The notes below the pieces were generated by a model. It had not been told where the DNA came from. It saw only the letters and a list, made by a program, of their open reading frames with translations, and did not search any database. From contig JALONN010000002.1 of assembly GCA_025454915.1 (NCBI GenBank), positions 124,001-188,000 on the forward strand: a stretch of 64,000 nt of DNA. Direction: 5' to 3'. Both the position numbers and the translations under genes were made by a program. Below, one piece after another: positions 7,887 through 17,162 of this stretch. Each line of letters starts with the position of its first letter. Positions within the stretch are counted from its first letter, which is position 1. This stretch comes from Raineya sp. Lineage in GTDB: Bacteria > Bacteroidota > Bacteroidia > Cytophagales > Thermonemataceae.

Positions 7887-8789
7887 ATGAAAAATTCTCT
7901 TGTTATATTCGTTTTCATATTTTTGAGTTTTGTATCACAAGCTCAAAACACATTGTATTTAGGTGTTGGTTCTAATATCAGCAAATCTGTTGAATCACAA
8001 AAAACTATTAATGAGTTAGCTCAGTATCTATCAGAAAAACTGGGACTTACAGTATCCATTAACTCTTTAAAAGCAGGCAAAACTTTAGAACAAATTCAGG
8101 AAGGCAAACTTGACGTAGCTCTTATGAATACCTTCGGTTATGTTCTTGCTTCATCAGAAGGAAACATGGAAGCTCTTGTAGTTGTGGGTAATACACAAAA
8201 AGAGCCTATTTCATATCAGAGTTGTTTGATAGCACATCCCTCTACACAAATCAAGACACTAGAAGATTTAAAGCAAGAAGCTTCTAAATACTTTTTGGGT
8301 TTTGTTTCTGCTTCATCTACTTCTGGACATTTGGTTCCTCGTTTGTTTTTAAATCGTTTGGACTTACAGCCCGAAATGTCTTTTAAAGATGTTCAATTTA
8401 TTGGTTCACATCAGGAAGTCATTCAGAAAATCAGTTCAGGCGAATTAAAGATTGGGGCTGTTTCTTATACAGATTTAGAAGAACTTATTAAAGCAGGTAA
8501 ATATTCTAAAACAGATTTTAATATTCTTTGGACATCCGAACCCATCACAAACGGACCTGTAAGTGTTCGTAAAGACCTTTCAGTAACACTAAAGACAAAG
8601 TTGCAGGAAGTTTGGATAAATTTGCCCAAAAACAACCCTGCTCTTCATACCAAGGTTGTGAAACTCTGGCATAACACCAATTCTCAATCAATTTTTATCC
8701 CAGCTCAAAATAGCCTATACGATAACATTAGAAAAATGGCTAATTCTATGGAAGAAATCAGTGTTTTAGTAGGTTTGTATAGCGAATAG
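7887..8789 (+). CDS. PhnD-like phosphate/phosphonate ABC transporter substrate-binding protein
   Basis: 300 residues with a signal peptide (MKNSLVIFVFIFLSFVSQAQ). The mature protein follows the PhnD/SsuA type II periplasmic-binding fold: an LYLGVGSN first strand, KTINELAQYLSEKLGLTV, a DVALMNTFGYVLA ligand-loop region, then LEDLKQEASKYFLGFVSASSTSGHLVPRLFL, which is the SGxxxP helix of PhnD proteins. The family binds phosphonates, phosphite or phosphate. No permease or ATPase gene is adjacent, so it is an orphan receptor that must work with a distant transporter or act in sensing. Its stop abuts the stop of the convergent HTH gene with no space between. Confidence 0.82.
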   Translation: MKNSLVIFVFIFLSFVSQAQNTLYLGVGSNISKSVESQKTINELAQYLSEKLGLTVSINSLKAGKTLEQIQEGKLDVALMNTFGYVLASSEGNMEALVVVGNTQKEPISYQSCLIAHPSTQIKTLEDLKQEASKYFLGFVSASSTSGHLVPRLFLNRLDLQPEMSFKDVQFIGSHQEVIQKISSGELKIGAVSYTDLEELIKAGKYSKTDFNILWTSEPITNGPVSVRKDLSVTLKTKLQEVWINLPKNNPALHTKVVKLWHNTNSQSIFIPAQNSLYDNIRKMANSMEEISVLVGLYSE

Positions 8790-9737
8790 TTATTTTAATT
8801 TTTGAATTGTATTCTCACATTTCTGATAAATTTTCTGAAAAAATTGATAACGTTGTCTTTCTGAAATACCACTCACAAGCATAGATTTGCTGAGAGTGGT
8901 ATTCAAATCATTTTCAGTCTCTTCACAAAAATGAGTATTTTGAGTAATCAAAACATTTAAGTTTTGATGTCTTAAATATACTTTTCTTACACCCTGAATG
9001 TTACTTAAAATACAATTATTATCTAATGTTACTTCACTCTGATACAGCTCAAAATCTGACTGTTGATCAGATGCCTGTTTTTGAATTGTTTGTATAATCT
9101 CTTGTAATTGTTTCACTATTAGCTGGGCATCTTCTGGATTAGCAAACAGCCCTAAGTCATAGTAATATTCTATTTGTCGAAGCGTACTATCTATAGTATA
9201 GTCTGTCCAGATTTCAGAGGTTCGTACAATCTGATATGCATGATAAATTTGTTTGCATAAATTAATCAACTCTTTGGGTATCAAGCTGTATTCAAACTTA
9301 GAGGGTATTTCTATATGATTGGTATATCGTATCCAGCTATATAGTTTGAAGGCAGCAAGTTCTGTATGTGTAAAATTATAGAAAATTGGTAAATCTGTAG
9401 CTGAATAGATCAGATAGCCTTTTTTTTCTTTCAAAAGTTGTAAATCTGTTAATATCATGTTCAAATATGCTATCAGTTCACCCTCTGTACTGATAGGGTC
9501 ATATTCAAATACCACCTGTGTCTGACTCTTCTGATTGAGAAAAGTATCTAAAGATATTTTATATTTTTCCGCAATTTTAAAAGCCTCCTCCAAACTCAGA
9601 GTAGTCTCTCCTCTGATTCGTCTATACACACTATCATTGCTCAGATTCAACAATTCTGAAAGTTCATCAACCAATGATATATGACTGGGTAATAAGTCTT
9701 TTATTTTTTGTAGAAAACCAACTTGTATATTTTCCAT
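8790..9737 (-). CDS. Helix-turn-helix regulator with a Bacteroidota-type C-terminal domain
   Basis: 315 residues. An N-terminal Cro/C1-like HTH is visible at about 12-65 (LVDELSELLNLSNDSVYRRI, then LSLEEAFKIAEKYKISLDTFL). The remaining 250 residues are a mostly helical region with no enzyme motif that I recognise. Single genes of this shape (N-terminal XRE-like helix-turn-helix, long uncharacterised C-terminus) are common in Cytophagales and Flavobacteria. It is convergent with the PhnD-like gene and divergent from the helicase gene, with about 100 bp between the start codons. Its target is unknown. Confidence 0.72.
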   Translation of the reverse strand: MENIQVGFLQKIKDLLPSHISLVDELSELLNLSNDSVYRRIRGETTLSLEEAFKIAEKYKISLDTFLNQKSQTQVVFEYDPISTEGELIAYLNMILTDLQLLKEKKGYLIYSATDLPIFYNFTHTELAAFKLYSWIRYTNHIEIPSKFEYSLIPKELINLCKQIYHAYQIVRTSEIWTDYTIDSTLRQIEYYYDLGLFANPEDAQLIVKQLQEIIQTIQKQASDQQSDFELYQSEVTLDNNCILSNIQGVRKVYLRHQNLNVLITQNTHFCEETENDLNTTLSKSMLVSGISERQRYQFFQKIYQKCENTIQKLK

Positions 9738-9785
9738 GCCTTTATTTTCTCAAGAATTTGCAAATTAGTAAAATTTAGAATTGTT

Positions 9786-9816
9786 TTTGTAAGGAGTATG
9801 AAAAATGGTATATTTG
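9786..9816 (+). promoter_or_regulatory. Bacteroidota-type promoter of the helicase gene
   Basis: TTTG (9786-9789), 19 bp, then TATATTTG (9809-9816) fits the TTTG/TAnnTTTG consensus of the Bacteroidota primary sigma factor. The expected start of transcription near 9823 leaves a 16-base leader before the ATG at 9839. Confidence 0.65.
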
Positions 9817-9838
9817 AGTTTATTTGCTTTTCTTCAAT

Positions 9839-12700
9839 ATGTTTACAGTTTATACCTCTTCGGCTGGTTCGGGAAAAACATACACACTTACCAAAGAATA
9901 TTTAAAACTTGCTTTAGGCACAGATGCCAGCGAAAACAGATTCAATCCTACTTATTTTAGGAAAATTCTTGCTATTACTTTTACCAAAGATGCAGCCCAA
10001 GAAATGAAGGCTCGTGTGCTTTCAAAGCTTCTTGCCTTTATCAATAACCAAGATATTGACTTACAAAGTCAGATAGCCCAAGATTTAAATATTACCTTAG
10101 AGGAACTTCAAAACAGGGCAAAAGCTACATTTGAGCAAATTATCTATCATTACTCTGATTTTTCTATTAGTACTATTGATAGTTTTACCAACAGATTAGT
10201 GTCTGCTTTCACGCAAGAACTCAATGTTCCTATGAACTACGAGTTGGATATGGATACAGACACTCTTACTGCCAATGCTGCTGACGGGCTTATTGCTCAG
10301 GTAGGTATGGAAGGGAAGGAGCAGGTCACTAATTTCTTGTTAAAATTTGTCATTGATGAAATAGATAACGGAACATACTGGAGAGATATTCACAGGAAAT
10401 TAGCAGATTTCACAAAAGACCTTTACAAAGAGGAAAGTAGACCCATCGCTAAAAAACTAGGACAAACTCAATTGCCTCAATATGAAAGTTGTATAGATGA
10501 GTTAAAAAAATTTATTGATGATTTAGAGGCTTTTTTAGTTGGGAAAGCAGAACTTTTCAAACAGGTTCTACAAAAGAAAGGACTGGATTTCAAAGATTTC
10601 TATCAAGGTGACAGAGGCTTAGGTGGATTTATCAATAAAATTATTGATAAAAAAATGGACGAAAAAATGCCCAACAGTTATGTTTTGGAAATTTTAGAAG
10701 AAGGAAAGTGGTACTCCAATGCCAAAAAGAATCCCAAAAGTAGTATTTTAGATGATGCCATTCCTGAATTAGAACCTTTATTATCAGAAATTTGCAGACA
10801 ATGGAGTGAGAGCAAAGAAACTTATTTTTTAATTAAAGAAACACTCAACGATTTTTATAAAGTTGCTCTTACAGGCGAAATTCATCAGGCAGTTGAAGAA
10901 TTTAAAATCCAAAACAATATTGTTTATATTAGTGAAACCAATGAAAAGATTGCCAAAATCGTTCAGAATGAACCTGTTCCGTTCATTTATGAAAGACTTG
11001 GTGAACGTTATAATCATTTGCTCATAGATGAATTCCAAGATACTTCAGTACTTCAATGGCATAACTTGTTGCCCTTGGCAGAAAATAATTTAGCAGAAGG
11101 CAATATGAATTTGATTGTAGGGGATGCCAAACAGGCTATTTATCGTTGGAGAGGTGGAGAAATGGAGCAAATCGTACATTTAGCCTATGCCAATGATGCC
11201 TCACAAGGTGATGCAAGTATTGCAAAACTCCAAGAAATTGCTTCTGTACATTTCCAAGACCAAGTAGAAGCAGCTGAGTTGCTTGCAGACCGTTATCAGA
11301 CTATCCAAAGTAATGTTGTACGTAAAAACTTAGCTACAAATTTTAGAAGTAATAGTGAAATTATAGAGTTTAACAATGCGTTTTTTAGACTCATTACAGA
11401 CAAAATTGCAGGCGATTTGCCTTTTGTAAAACAAGTTTATGATGAACAATTTGTTCAGAAACTCCCCAATAACACACAAAAAAATGGTAGTGTTGAGATT
11501 ATTTTAAAATCTAGAGAAAAAAATGGTAAGAACTATGAAGAACAAACCAAAGATGAAGTTCTTAGAATTATAGAAGATGCTCTAAATAAAGGATTTGCAC
11601 TCAAAGATATTGCTATTTTATTCCGTAAAAAAAGCAAAGCCATCCAGATAGCTACTCTACTCAAGGAAAAAGGTTTTAGTATTATTTCTGTGGATTCCTT
11701 AGTGATTTCAGCAGATGAGAAAGTAAACTTTCTTGTTTCGATGTTAAAAGTAATTGCCAATCCTGAAAATAATTTGGCAAAATCGGAAGCTTTGTATCTT
11801 TTTTATAAAACTATTCTAAAAATCATTCCCACTCAAGAGCAGAATGAGGCTATTAGAAAAGCTGTTTATAGCAAAAATGCATCTCTCAACAACTTTTTAG
11901 GCTTATTTGCAGAAAAAGGCTATTTCATTGATTACAGCTATTTACAATCGCTGAGTTTGTATGAAATGACAGAAGAATTGCTTCGTATTTTCAGAATTTT
12001 ACAAGAACATCCAACTCGTTTAGAGTTCATTTTCAAATTCTTAGACTGGGTTATTGAGTTTGAACGACAGAAAAAACACCATTTAGATGATTTTATCAAT
12101 GAATGGAATAAAAAGAAACATAGTATAGCTGTGGACATTCCTGCTGATAGTGATGCCATTACCATTACAACTATCCACAAATCGAAAGGCTTAGAGTATC
12201 CTGTTGTGATTTTACCTTTTGCAGACTGGGGAACAAAAGCCGATTATCGAAATTCTATTTGGGTAGATTCTGATGACTTTGATTTACCTATCAGCAAACA
12301 ACAAAAACCTTCTCATTTACTTGTACGCATGAAAGGTTCTAAGGTAAAAACCATTGAAAACCATCAAAAAGAAGAAAATTATAAACATATACTTGAAAAT
12401 CTGAACTTATTGTATGTAGCTCTTACACGCCCTGTCAATATGTTGTATATCATTGGTAAATCGCCATTTAAACATGCAAGTTATGACAACAGTGTAAGTC
12501 GTTGGTTGAATCTGTTTCTAGAGAATTTAGCTGTGGCAGAAGAGAATTATGCATCTCATTTGGGTTTTCAAGAAGATGGACATATTTATCGTTTTGGAAA
12601 CTTCGATAATGCTCTTCGTAAAACACATCAAAAAGAAGCTAAAGAAGTATTCTTTTTAAGTGATTTAAAAACTATTAAGCTCAAAAAGAAACTCAAATAA
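9839..12700 (+). CDS. UvrD/RecB-family (AddA-like) DNA helicase without nuclease domain
   Basis: 953 residues from the ATG at 9839; a TTG 15 bases upstream is less likely. Superfamily 1A motifs are all present: Walker A at 9-14 (SSAGSGKTYTL), ITFTKDAAQEMKAR (Ia), LLIDEFQDTSVLQW (II), VGDAKQAIYRWRGG (III), NFRS (IV), ITTIHKSKGLEYPVV (V) and NLLYVALTRPV (VI). This is the AddA/RecB-like helicase of Bacteroidota that works in double-strand break repair. Relatives of about 1050-1150 residues end in a PD-(D/E)XK nuclease. This one stops soon after motif VI and shows no nuclease motif. No AddB-like partner gene is next to it. It may rely on a partner nuclease or act as a helicase only. Confidence 0.88.
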   Translation: MFTVYTSSAGSGKTYTLTKEYLKLALGTDASENRFNPTYFRKILAITFTKDAAQEMKARVLSKLLAFINNQDIDLQSQIAQDLNITLEELQNRAKATFEQIIYHYSDFSISTIDSFTNRLVSAFTQELNVPMNYELDMDTDTLTANAADGLIAQVGMEGKEQVTNFLLKFVIDEIDNGTYWRDIHRKLADFTKDLYKEESRPIAKKLGQTQLPQYESCIDELKKFIDDLEAFLVGKAELFKQVLQKKGLDFKDFYQGDRGLGGFINKIIDKKMDEKMPNSYVLEILEEGKWYSNAKKNPKSSILDDAIPELEPLLSEICRQWSESKETYFLIKETLNDFYKVALTGEIHQAVEEFKIQNNIVYISETNEKIAKIVQNEPVPFIYERLGERYNHLLIDEFQDTSVLQWHNLLPLAENNLAEGNMNLIVGDAKQAIYRWRGGEMEQIVHLAYANDASQGDASIAKLQEIASVHFQDQVEAAELLADRYQTIQSNVVRKNLATNFRSNSEIIEFNNAFFRLITDKIAGDLPFVKQVYDEQFVQKLPNNTQKNGSVEIILKSREKNGKNYEEQTKDEVLRIIEDALNKGFALKDIAILFRKKSKAIQIATLLKEKGFSIISVDSLVISADEKVNFLVSMLKVIANPENNLAKSEALYLFYKTILKIIPTQEQNEAIRKAVYSKNASLNNFLGLFAEKGYFIDYSYLQSLSLYEMTEELLRIFRILQEHPTRLEFIFKFLDWVIEFERQKKHHLDDFINEWNKKKHSIAVDIPADSDAITITTIHKSKGLEYPVVILPFADWGTKADYRNSIWVDSDDFDLPISKQQKPSHLLVRMKGSKVKTIENHQKEENYKHILENLNLLYVALTRPVNMLYIIGKSPFKHASYDNSVSRWLNLFLENLAVAEENYASHLGFQEDGHIYRFGNFDNALRKTHQKEAKEVFFLSDLKTIKLKKKLK

Positions 12701-12848
12701 ATTAGTTGATGTTCAGTAAGTAAGCAAGACAAAATCTCAAGAAACAAGATTTTCATAATCAGTATTTTATAAAAAATCACTGATAAGTAATGTCTTCCTT
12801 GCAATTCTGTATTCATCACAACTCATCATCTATAACTTACTTACTATT

Positions 12849-14057
12849 GTGCCAGCTAAAACATCAAGAGTTCTTCTCGTTTTATTTATAACTATTTTTA
12901 TCGATTTATTAGGTTTCGGAATTATCATTCCTATTTTACCTACTTATGCCAAAGACTTACATGCCACCGATTTTGAAATAGGTGTCATGGTAGCTTGTTA
13001 TGCTCTTATGAACTTTGTTTTTGCTCCATTTTGGGGTTCATTAAGTGACAAAATTGGTAGAAAACCTGTTATCTTAATCAGTGTGGCAATTACTGGACTT
13101 GCTTATGTAGTATTTGCATACGCAGATATTTTATTGCTGTTATTTGCATCAAGAACTTTAGCAGGAATTGGCTCTGCCAATATTTCTGCTGCTCAGGCTT
13201 ACATTGCAGATGTGAGCTTACCACAAAACAGAGCTAAAAATTTTGGAATAATTGGTGCTGCTTTTGGTTTAGGACTTATCTTAGGTCCTCCTATTGGTGG
13301 CTATGTAAAAGAAAATTATGGTGTGAGCTATATAGGCTGGACAATTGCTGCTTTATGTCTTTTCAATTTTATACTAGCATTTTTACTCCTTTCAGAAAGT
13401 CTGAAAGAAAAAAATAAACAGAGTAAAATACAGTTAAATCCTATTAAAGATTTACAAACAGCACTAAGAAGAGATATTATCAGAGAAATTCTATGGCTTT
13501 CTTTTGGTTTTGTTGTGGCGTTTATGATGATGCAAATTCCTCTTGCCTTACTTTGGAAAGAACAAGCAGGTTTCACAGATGAACAAAACGGATACGCCTT
13601 TTCATTTATGGGTGTTGTAACAGCTTTATCCCAGGGTTTATTTTTAGGAAAACTTAATAAGAAATTCGGAGAGCAAAAGCTTATTTTATATGGTTGTATT
13701 TTGCTGGCTATTGCAGGTATTATTTTACCATTATTTGCTTCAAAAAGTTTGTTTATTCCTTTTGAGTTAATAGGTATTGTATTATTAGGACTTTCAAGTG
13801 CTTTTTTCAATCCTGCCTTAAGTGCCATGATTTCTAAATCCGTTTCTATGCAAGAGCAAGGTAAAGTTTTAGGAATAAATCAGTCTTTTGGTTCGCTGGC
13901 TCGAGCTGCTGGTCCTGCTTTAGGAGGCTTTTTTTATGGAATAGATTATCATATGCCTTATTGGGTTGCTGCTCTACTCATGCTAGGTGTTATTTATTGG
14001 GCAATTCAAATTCCAAAGATTTTACACGCCTATAAAAGTATTATCAATAAAGAATAA
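12849..14057 (+). CDS. MFS drug exporter, TCR/Tet-like
   Basis: 402 residues from a GTG start. Twelve hydrophobic segments can be placed. The first begins VLLVLFITIFIDLLGFGIIIPILP, with the Asp typical of Tet/Bmr-type antiporters. Motif A of the cytoplasmic loop 2-3 is GSLSDKIGRKPV, and motif C-like GAAFGLGLILGPPIGG lies in segment 5. This places it in the DHA1 drug:H+ antiporter group containing TetA and Bmr. Substrate is unknown; annotation as a tetracycline pump would go beyond the evidence. It is 148 bp after the helicase gene and ends in a strong terminator. Confidence 0.85.
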   Translation: MPAKTSRVLLVLFITIFIDLLGFGIIIPILPTYAKDLHATDFEIGVMVACYALMNFVFAPFWGSLSDKIGRKPVILISVAITGLAYVVFAYADILLLLFASRTLAGIGSANISAAQAYIADVSLPQNRAKNFGIIGAAFGLGLILGPPIGGYVKENYGVSYIGWTIAALCLFNFILAFLLLSESLKEKNKQSKIQLNPIKDLQTALRRDIIREILWLSFGFVVAFMMMQIPLALLWKEQAGFTDEQNGYAFSFMGVVTALSQGLFLGKLNKKFGEQKLILYGCILLAIAGIILPLFASKSLFIPFELIGIVLLGLSSAFFNPALSAMISKSVSMQEQGKVLGINQSFGSLARAAGPALGGFFYGIDYHMPYWVAALLMLGVIYWAIQIPKILHAYKSIINKE

Positions 14058-14080
14058 AACACTATTTATCAGATATTTAC

Positions 14081-14117
14081 AAGAGCTATACAATAATGTA
14101 TAGCTCTTATTTTTTTA
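14081..14117 (+). terminator. Intrinsic terminator after the MFS gene
   Basis: AAGAGCTATACA, loop ATAA, TGTATAGCTCTT: a perfect 12-bp stem followed by a long T-rich run. Confidence 0.92.
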
Positions 14118-14202
14118 TTTTTTTCAGAAAAATTTATGGAAAACAAAGAGGTGTTACATCTTAATTACAAAGAACAAGAAATCACTCTTAAATATAAGTT
14201 TT

Positions 14203-16047
14203 ATGAAAAAGCATGTTTTAATATGGTTATCTGCAATTTTGAGCATCGCCATAGTTTCGTGGAAAAAACCTGATGCAACAGTAACAGGAAAAGTAACCCT
14301 CCCAAATGGCTTACCATTAGCCAATGTTTTGGTTAGTTCTCAGAAAAGTGGTAAACAAACAACCACAGATGTAAAAGGAAGTTATAGTATTGAGGCTCAA
14401 GTTGGAGATGTATTGAGCTTTAGCTTGGCTGGCTATCAGACAAAACAAGCAACAGTTGGTAAAACACTTGTTGTAAATGTTGAGCTAAAATACATGAAAG
14501 AAACAGTAAAAATAGCAAAAGAAGATCGTCTTGAGAAAAAAATAAAAGGAGAACCAAATAAAATGTATATGGGGGCAAGAAAAGATGTACCTATTATGCA
14601 AAGAAATCATTACCCTTCAGACCCTATTGAGCACAATACAGAAGAGTATGATGCTGTAAGAGAAAGCAGATTTTTAGGTGTTAATCAAAACCCTTTATCC
14701 ACTTTTTCAATAGATGTAGATAGAGCTAGTTACAGCAATATGCGTCGTTTTATCAATGGTGGTCAACTTCCTCCAAAAGATGTTATTAGAGTAGAAGAAC
14801 TGATTAACTATTTTAGCTATGATTATGCAGACCCTAAAGATGACAACCCTTTTGCAGTTTATACAGAAATTTCACAATGCCCTTGGAATAAAGAACATCA
14901 GTTAGTTCAAATTGGCTTACAAGGCAAAAATATTCCTACTGACAAATTGCCTCCTTCCAATTTAGTTTTCCTGATAGATGTTTCAGGATCAATGAGTTCT
15001 GCTAACAAATTACCTTTGGTAAAGTCTGCTATGAGATTGCTTGTAAACCAACTCCGTCAGCAAGATAAGGTTTCGATTGTAGTATATGCAGGAGCTGCCG
15101 GATTGGTTTTACCAGCAACCAACAACAAAGAACAAATTTTACAAGCTCTCGAACGTTTGGAAGCAGGAGGAAGTACAGCAGGTGGAGCAGGCATCCAATT
15201 GGCATACAAAGTAGCTGAAGAAAATTTTGCAAAAAATGGTAACAATCGTGTAATTATTGCAACAGATGGGGATTTTAATGTTGGAGCATCCAGCAATGCC
15301 GAAATGGAAAGATTGATTGAAGATAAACGTAAATCAGGTGTTTTCTTGACTGTATTAGGCTTTGGAATGGGTAATTACAAAGATAGCAAAATGGAGATTT
15401 TAGCAGATAAAGGTAATGGTAACTATGCTTACATTGATGGTATCTTAGAGGCTGAAAAAGTATTTATCAAAGAATTTGGAGGTACTCTTTTCACCATTGC
15501 CAAAGATGTAAAAATTCAGGTAGAGTTTAATCCTACCAAAGTAAAAGCTTACAGATTAATTGGTTATGAAAACAGGGCTCTTAAAAATGAGGATTTCAAT
15601 GATGATAAAAAAGATGCAGGAGAAATGGGAGCAGGACATACTGTTACAGCTTTATATGAAGTTATTCCTGCCAGTAGCAACGAGGTAGTAGCAGGTATTG
15701 ATAATCTAAAATACCAAAATACTCAAGTAAATACAACTGCTTACAAATCGAATGAAGTGATGAATGTAAAACTTCGTTACAAACAACCTAGTGGTGATGT
15801 AAGTAAACTTATTGAGAAGCCTGTTGTAGATAAGAGTATAAGTTTTGAAAAATCATCACAAAACTTCCGTTGGGCTGCCTCTGTTGCTGCTTTTGGAATG
15901 GTGATGAGAGACTCAGAGTTTAAAGGTAATGCAACTCTAGACCAAGCTCTACAAATTGCAGAATCTGCTAAAGGAGAAGACAAAGAAGGTTACAGAGCAG
16001 AATTTATACGCATAATACGTTCAGCACAATTATTAGGCAAAAAATAA
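14203..16047 (+). CDS. YfbK-like VWA protein with carboxypeptidase-regulatory-like N-terminus
   Basis: 614 residues. A signal peptide or single membrane segment (3-19) is followed by a CarboxypepD_reg-like beta-sandwich (about 25-98: VTGKVTLPNGLPLANVLVSS, DVKGSYSIE). The VWF_A N-terminal region follows (ESRFLGVNQNPLSTFSIDVD, 154-173), then a VWA domain with MIDAS D259-V-S-G-S263 and TDGDFNVG. The C-terminal DUF3520-like region ends EFIRIIRSAQLL. The order matches E. coli YfbK-type proteins. Function is unknown; the cell envelope location and MIDAS suggest metal-dependent protein binding. It is the second VWA protein in the window but unrelated in architecture to the BatA-like one. It is flanked by terminators on both sides, so it is a single-gene unit. 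Confidence 0.87.
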   Translation: MKKHVLIWLSAILSIAIVSWKKPDATVTGKVTLPNGLPLANVLVSSQKSGKQTTTDVKGSYSIEAQVGDVLSFSLAGYQTKQATVGKTLVVNVELKYMKETVKIAKEDRLEKKIKGEPNKMYMGARKDVPIMQRNHYPSDPIEHNTEEYDAVRESRFLGVNQNPLSTFSIDVDRASYSNMRRFINGGQLPPKDVIRVEELINYFSYDYADPKDDNPFAVYTEISQCPWNKEHQLVQIGLQGKNIPTDKLPPSNLVFLIDVSGSMSSANKLPLVKSAMRLLVNQLRQQDKVSIVVYAGAAGLVLPATNNKEQILQALERLEAGGSTAGGAGIQLAYKVAEENFAKNGNNRVIIATDGDFNVGASSNAEMERLIEDKRKSGVFLTVLGFGMGNYKDSKMEILADKGNGNYAYIDGILEAEKVFIKEFGGTLFTIAKDVKIQVEFNPTKVKAYRLIGYENRALKNEDFNDDKKDAGEMGAGHTVTALYEVIPASSNEVVAGIDNLKYQNTQVNTTAYKSNEVMNVKLRYKQPSGDVSKLIEKPVVDKSISFEKSSQNFRWAASVAAFGMVMRDSEFKGNATLDQALQIAESAKGEDKEGYRAEFIRIIRSAQLLGKK

Positions 16048-16071
16048 ATAACTATGTAAAACTCTATTTGC

Positions 16072-16108
16072 AAGAAAGGCTTGTGTTTCAACAAGCCTTT
16101 CTTTTTAT
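16072..16108 (+). terminator. Intrinsic terminator after the YfbK-like gene
   Basis: AAGAAAGGCTTG, 8-base loop, CAAGCCTTTCTT: a perfect 12-bp stem followed by TTTATTT. Confidence 0.9.
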
Positions 16109-16128
16109 TTGGGTAAATTTATAAAATC

Positions 16129-17067
16129 ATGAATTTCCAACAGTTAGAATATATTGTAGCCATAGACCAATTCAAAAGTTTTAGCAAAGCTGCTGAACAT
16201 TGTAATGTAACACAGGCTACATTAAGTGCTATGGTCAAGAAATTAGAAGAAGAGTTAAATGTAATGCTTTTTGATAGAAAAGCCTATCCAATTATTACTA
16301 CAGATATAGGTTTTGAAATTATTCTACAAGCTAAAAAAGTTTTACATGAAAGTTATGAACTCAAAAATATTGTTCAAGTTACCAAAAATATTGTAGCTGG
16401 AAATGTAAAAATAGGAATCATTCCTACGGTTGCTAACTCCCTTTTACCCAAAATTTTAAAACCAATTTTAGAAAAATATCCTCAGTTACATGTCCATATC
16501 GTAGAACTTACTACTCAGAATCTTATTAAACAACTTAAAGAAGGTAATATTGACATTGGAATTCTTGCAACTCCCCTACAATTAGAAGAAATAGAAGAAA
16601 ATATACTCTACTACGAAACGCTTATGGTATATGGTAGCTTTGAGTCAGAAAAAAAATATTTACTACCAGAGGAACTTAAAGACCATAAAATCTGGATGTT
16701 GGAAGAAGGGCATTGCCTCAGAGAACAATTTATACAGTTGTGTTCTCTAAAAGAAAAAAAGCTGATTCCTCATAATTTTAATTTTGAGGCAAACTCTTTT
16801 GAAACACTCTTAAATTTAGTAGATGAGTTTGGTGGACTTACACTCATTCCAGAATTATATTATCAGACATTACAAATTTCCCAAAAACAGAAAGTTTGTC
16901 TTTTCAAATCCCCAATTCCTGTTAGAGAAATCAGTCTGGTGTATTTCAGACCTTTTGCCAAGCATAGAATTATTGAAGCTCTAACAAATGATATAAAAAG
17001 TATTGTAAGTAAAAACCTCATTTCAAATAATTACAAGAAAGACGAATTAGTTATCATTCCAAGCTAA
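16129..17067 (+). CDS. oxyR: LysR-type peroxide sensor OxyR
   Basis: 312 residues. The N-terminal LysR winged helix (MNFQQLEYIVAIDQFKSFSKAAE, then TQATLSAMVKKLEEEL) is followed by a substrate-binding-fold sensor domain. Residues 194-205 read GHCLREQFIQLC: Cys196 and Cys205 with 8 residues between, the same spacing and context as the redox pair Cys199/Cys208 of E. coli OxyR (GHCLRDQ...C). This identifies it as a thiol-disulfide peroxide sensor rather than a generic LysR protein. The catalase gene follows in the same direction, and an OxyR-type palindrome starts 4 bases after the stop codon, so activation of katA is the obvious role. Confidence 0.95.
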   Translation: MNFQQLEYIVAIDQFKSFSKAAEHCNVTQATLSAMVKKLEEELNVMLFDRKAYPIITTDIGFEIILQAKKVLHESYELKNIVQVTKNIVAGNVKIGIIPTVANSLLPKILKPILEKYPQLHVHIVELTTQNLIKQLKEGNIDIGILATPLQLEEIEENILYYETLMVYGSFESEKKYLLPEELKDHKIWMLEEGHCLREQFIQLCSLKEKKLIPHNFNFEANSFETLLNLVDEFGGLTLIPELYYQTLQISQKQKVCLFKSPIPVREISLVYFRPFAKHRIIEALTNDIKSIVSKNLISNNYKKDELVIIPS

Positions 17068-17070
17068 TCC

Positions 17071-17085
17071 ATAGATTTCATCTAT
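17071..17085. promoter_or_regulatory. OxyR binding site
   Basis: ATAGATTTCATCTAT fits the OxyR half-site ATAGnTnnnAnCTAT at every defined position. Seven bases later, 17093-17107 (ATCAAAAATATCAAT) is a degenerate second half-site in the correct phase. The site is about 20 bp above the -33 region of the catalase promoter, the expected place for an activator. Confidence 0.8.
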
Positions 17086-17106
17086 ATATATTATCAAAAA
17101 TATCAA

Positions 17107-17138
17107 TTTTTATTATAAGAGTAAACTACATAGTTTTG
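17107..17138 (+). promoter_or_regulatory. Probable catalase promoter with a weak -33
   Basis: TAGTTTTG (17131-17138) fits the -7 element TAnnTTTG. Twenty bases upstream is TTTT (17107-17110) instead of TTTG. A weak -33 just below an OxyR site fits an activator-dependent promoter. Confidence 0.45.
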
Positions 17139-17162
17139 TTGTGTTCTAAATTGTTTATTCTT

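Noticed and set aside
12715..12845. MITE or small insertion element bounded by AGTAAGTAAG/CTTACTTACT
   Set aside because: The 10-bp ends are a simple repeat of AGTA units, no target duplication is visible and the interior has no element-like structure; kept only as a note with the helicase.
13328..13828. 166-codon frame on the minus strand
   Set aside because: Antisense to the MFS exporter, whose membrane segments and motifs are continuous across this region.
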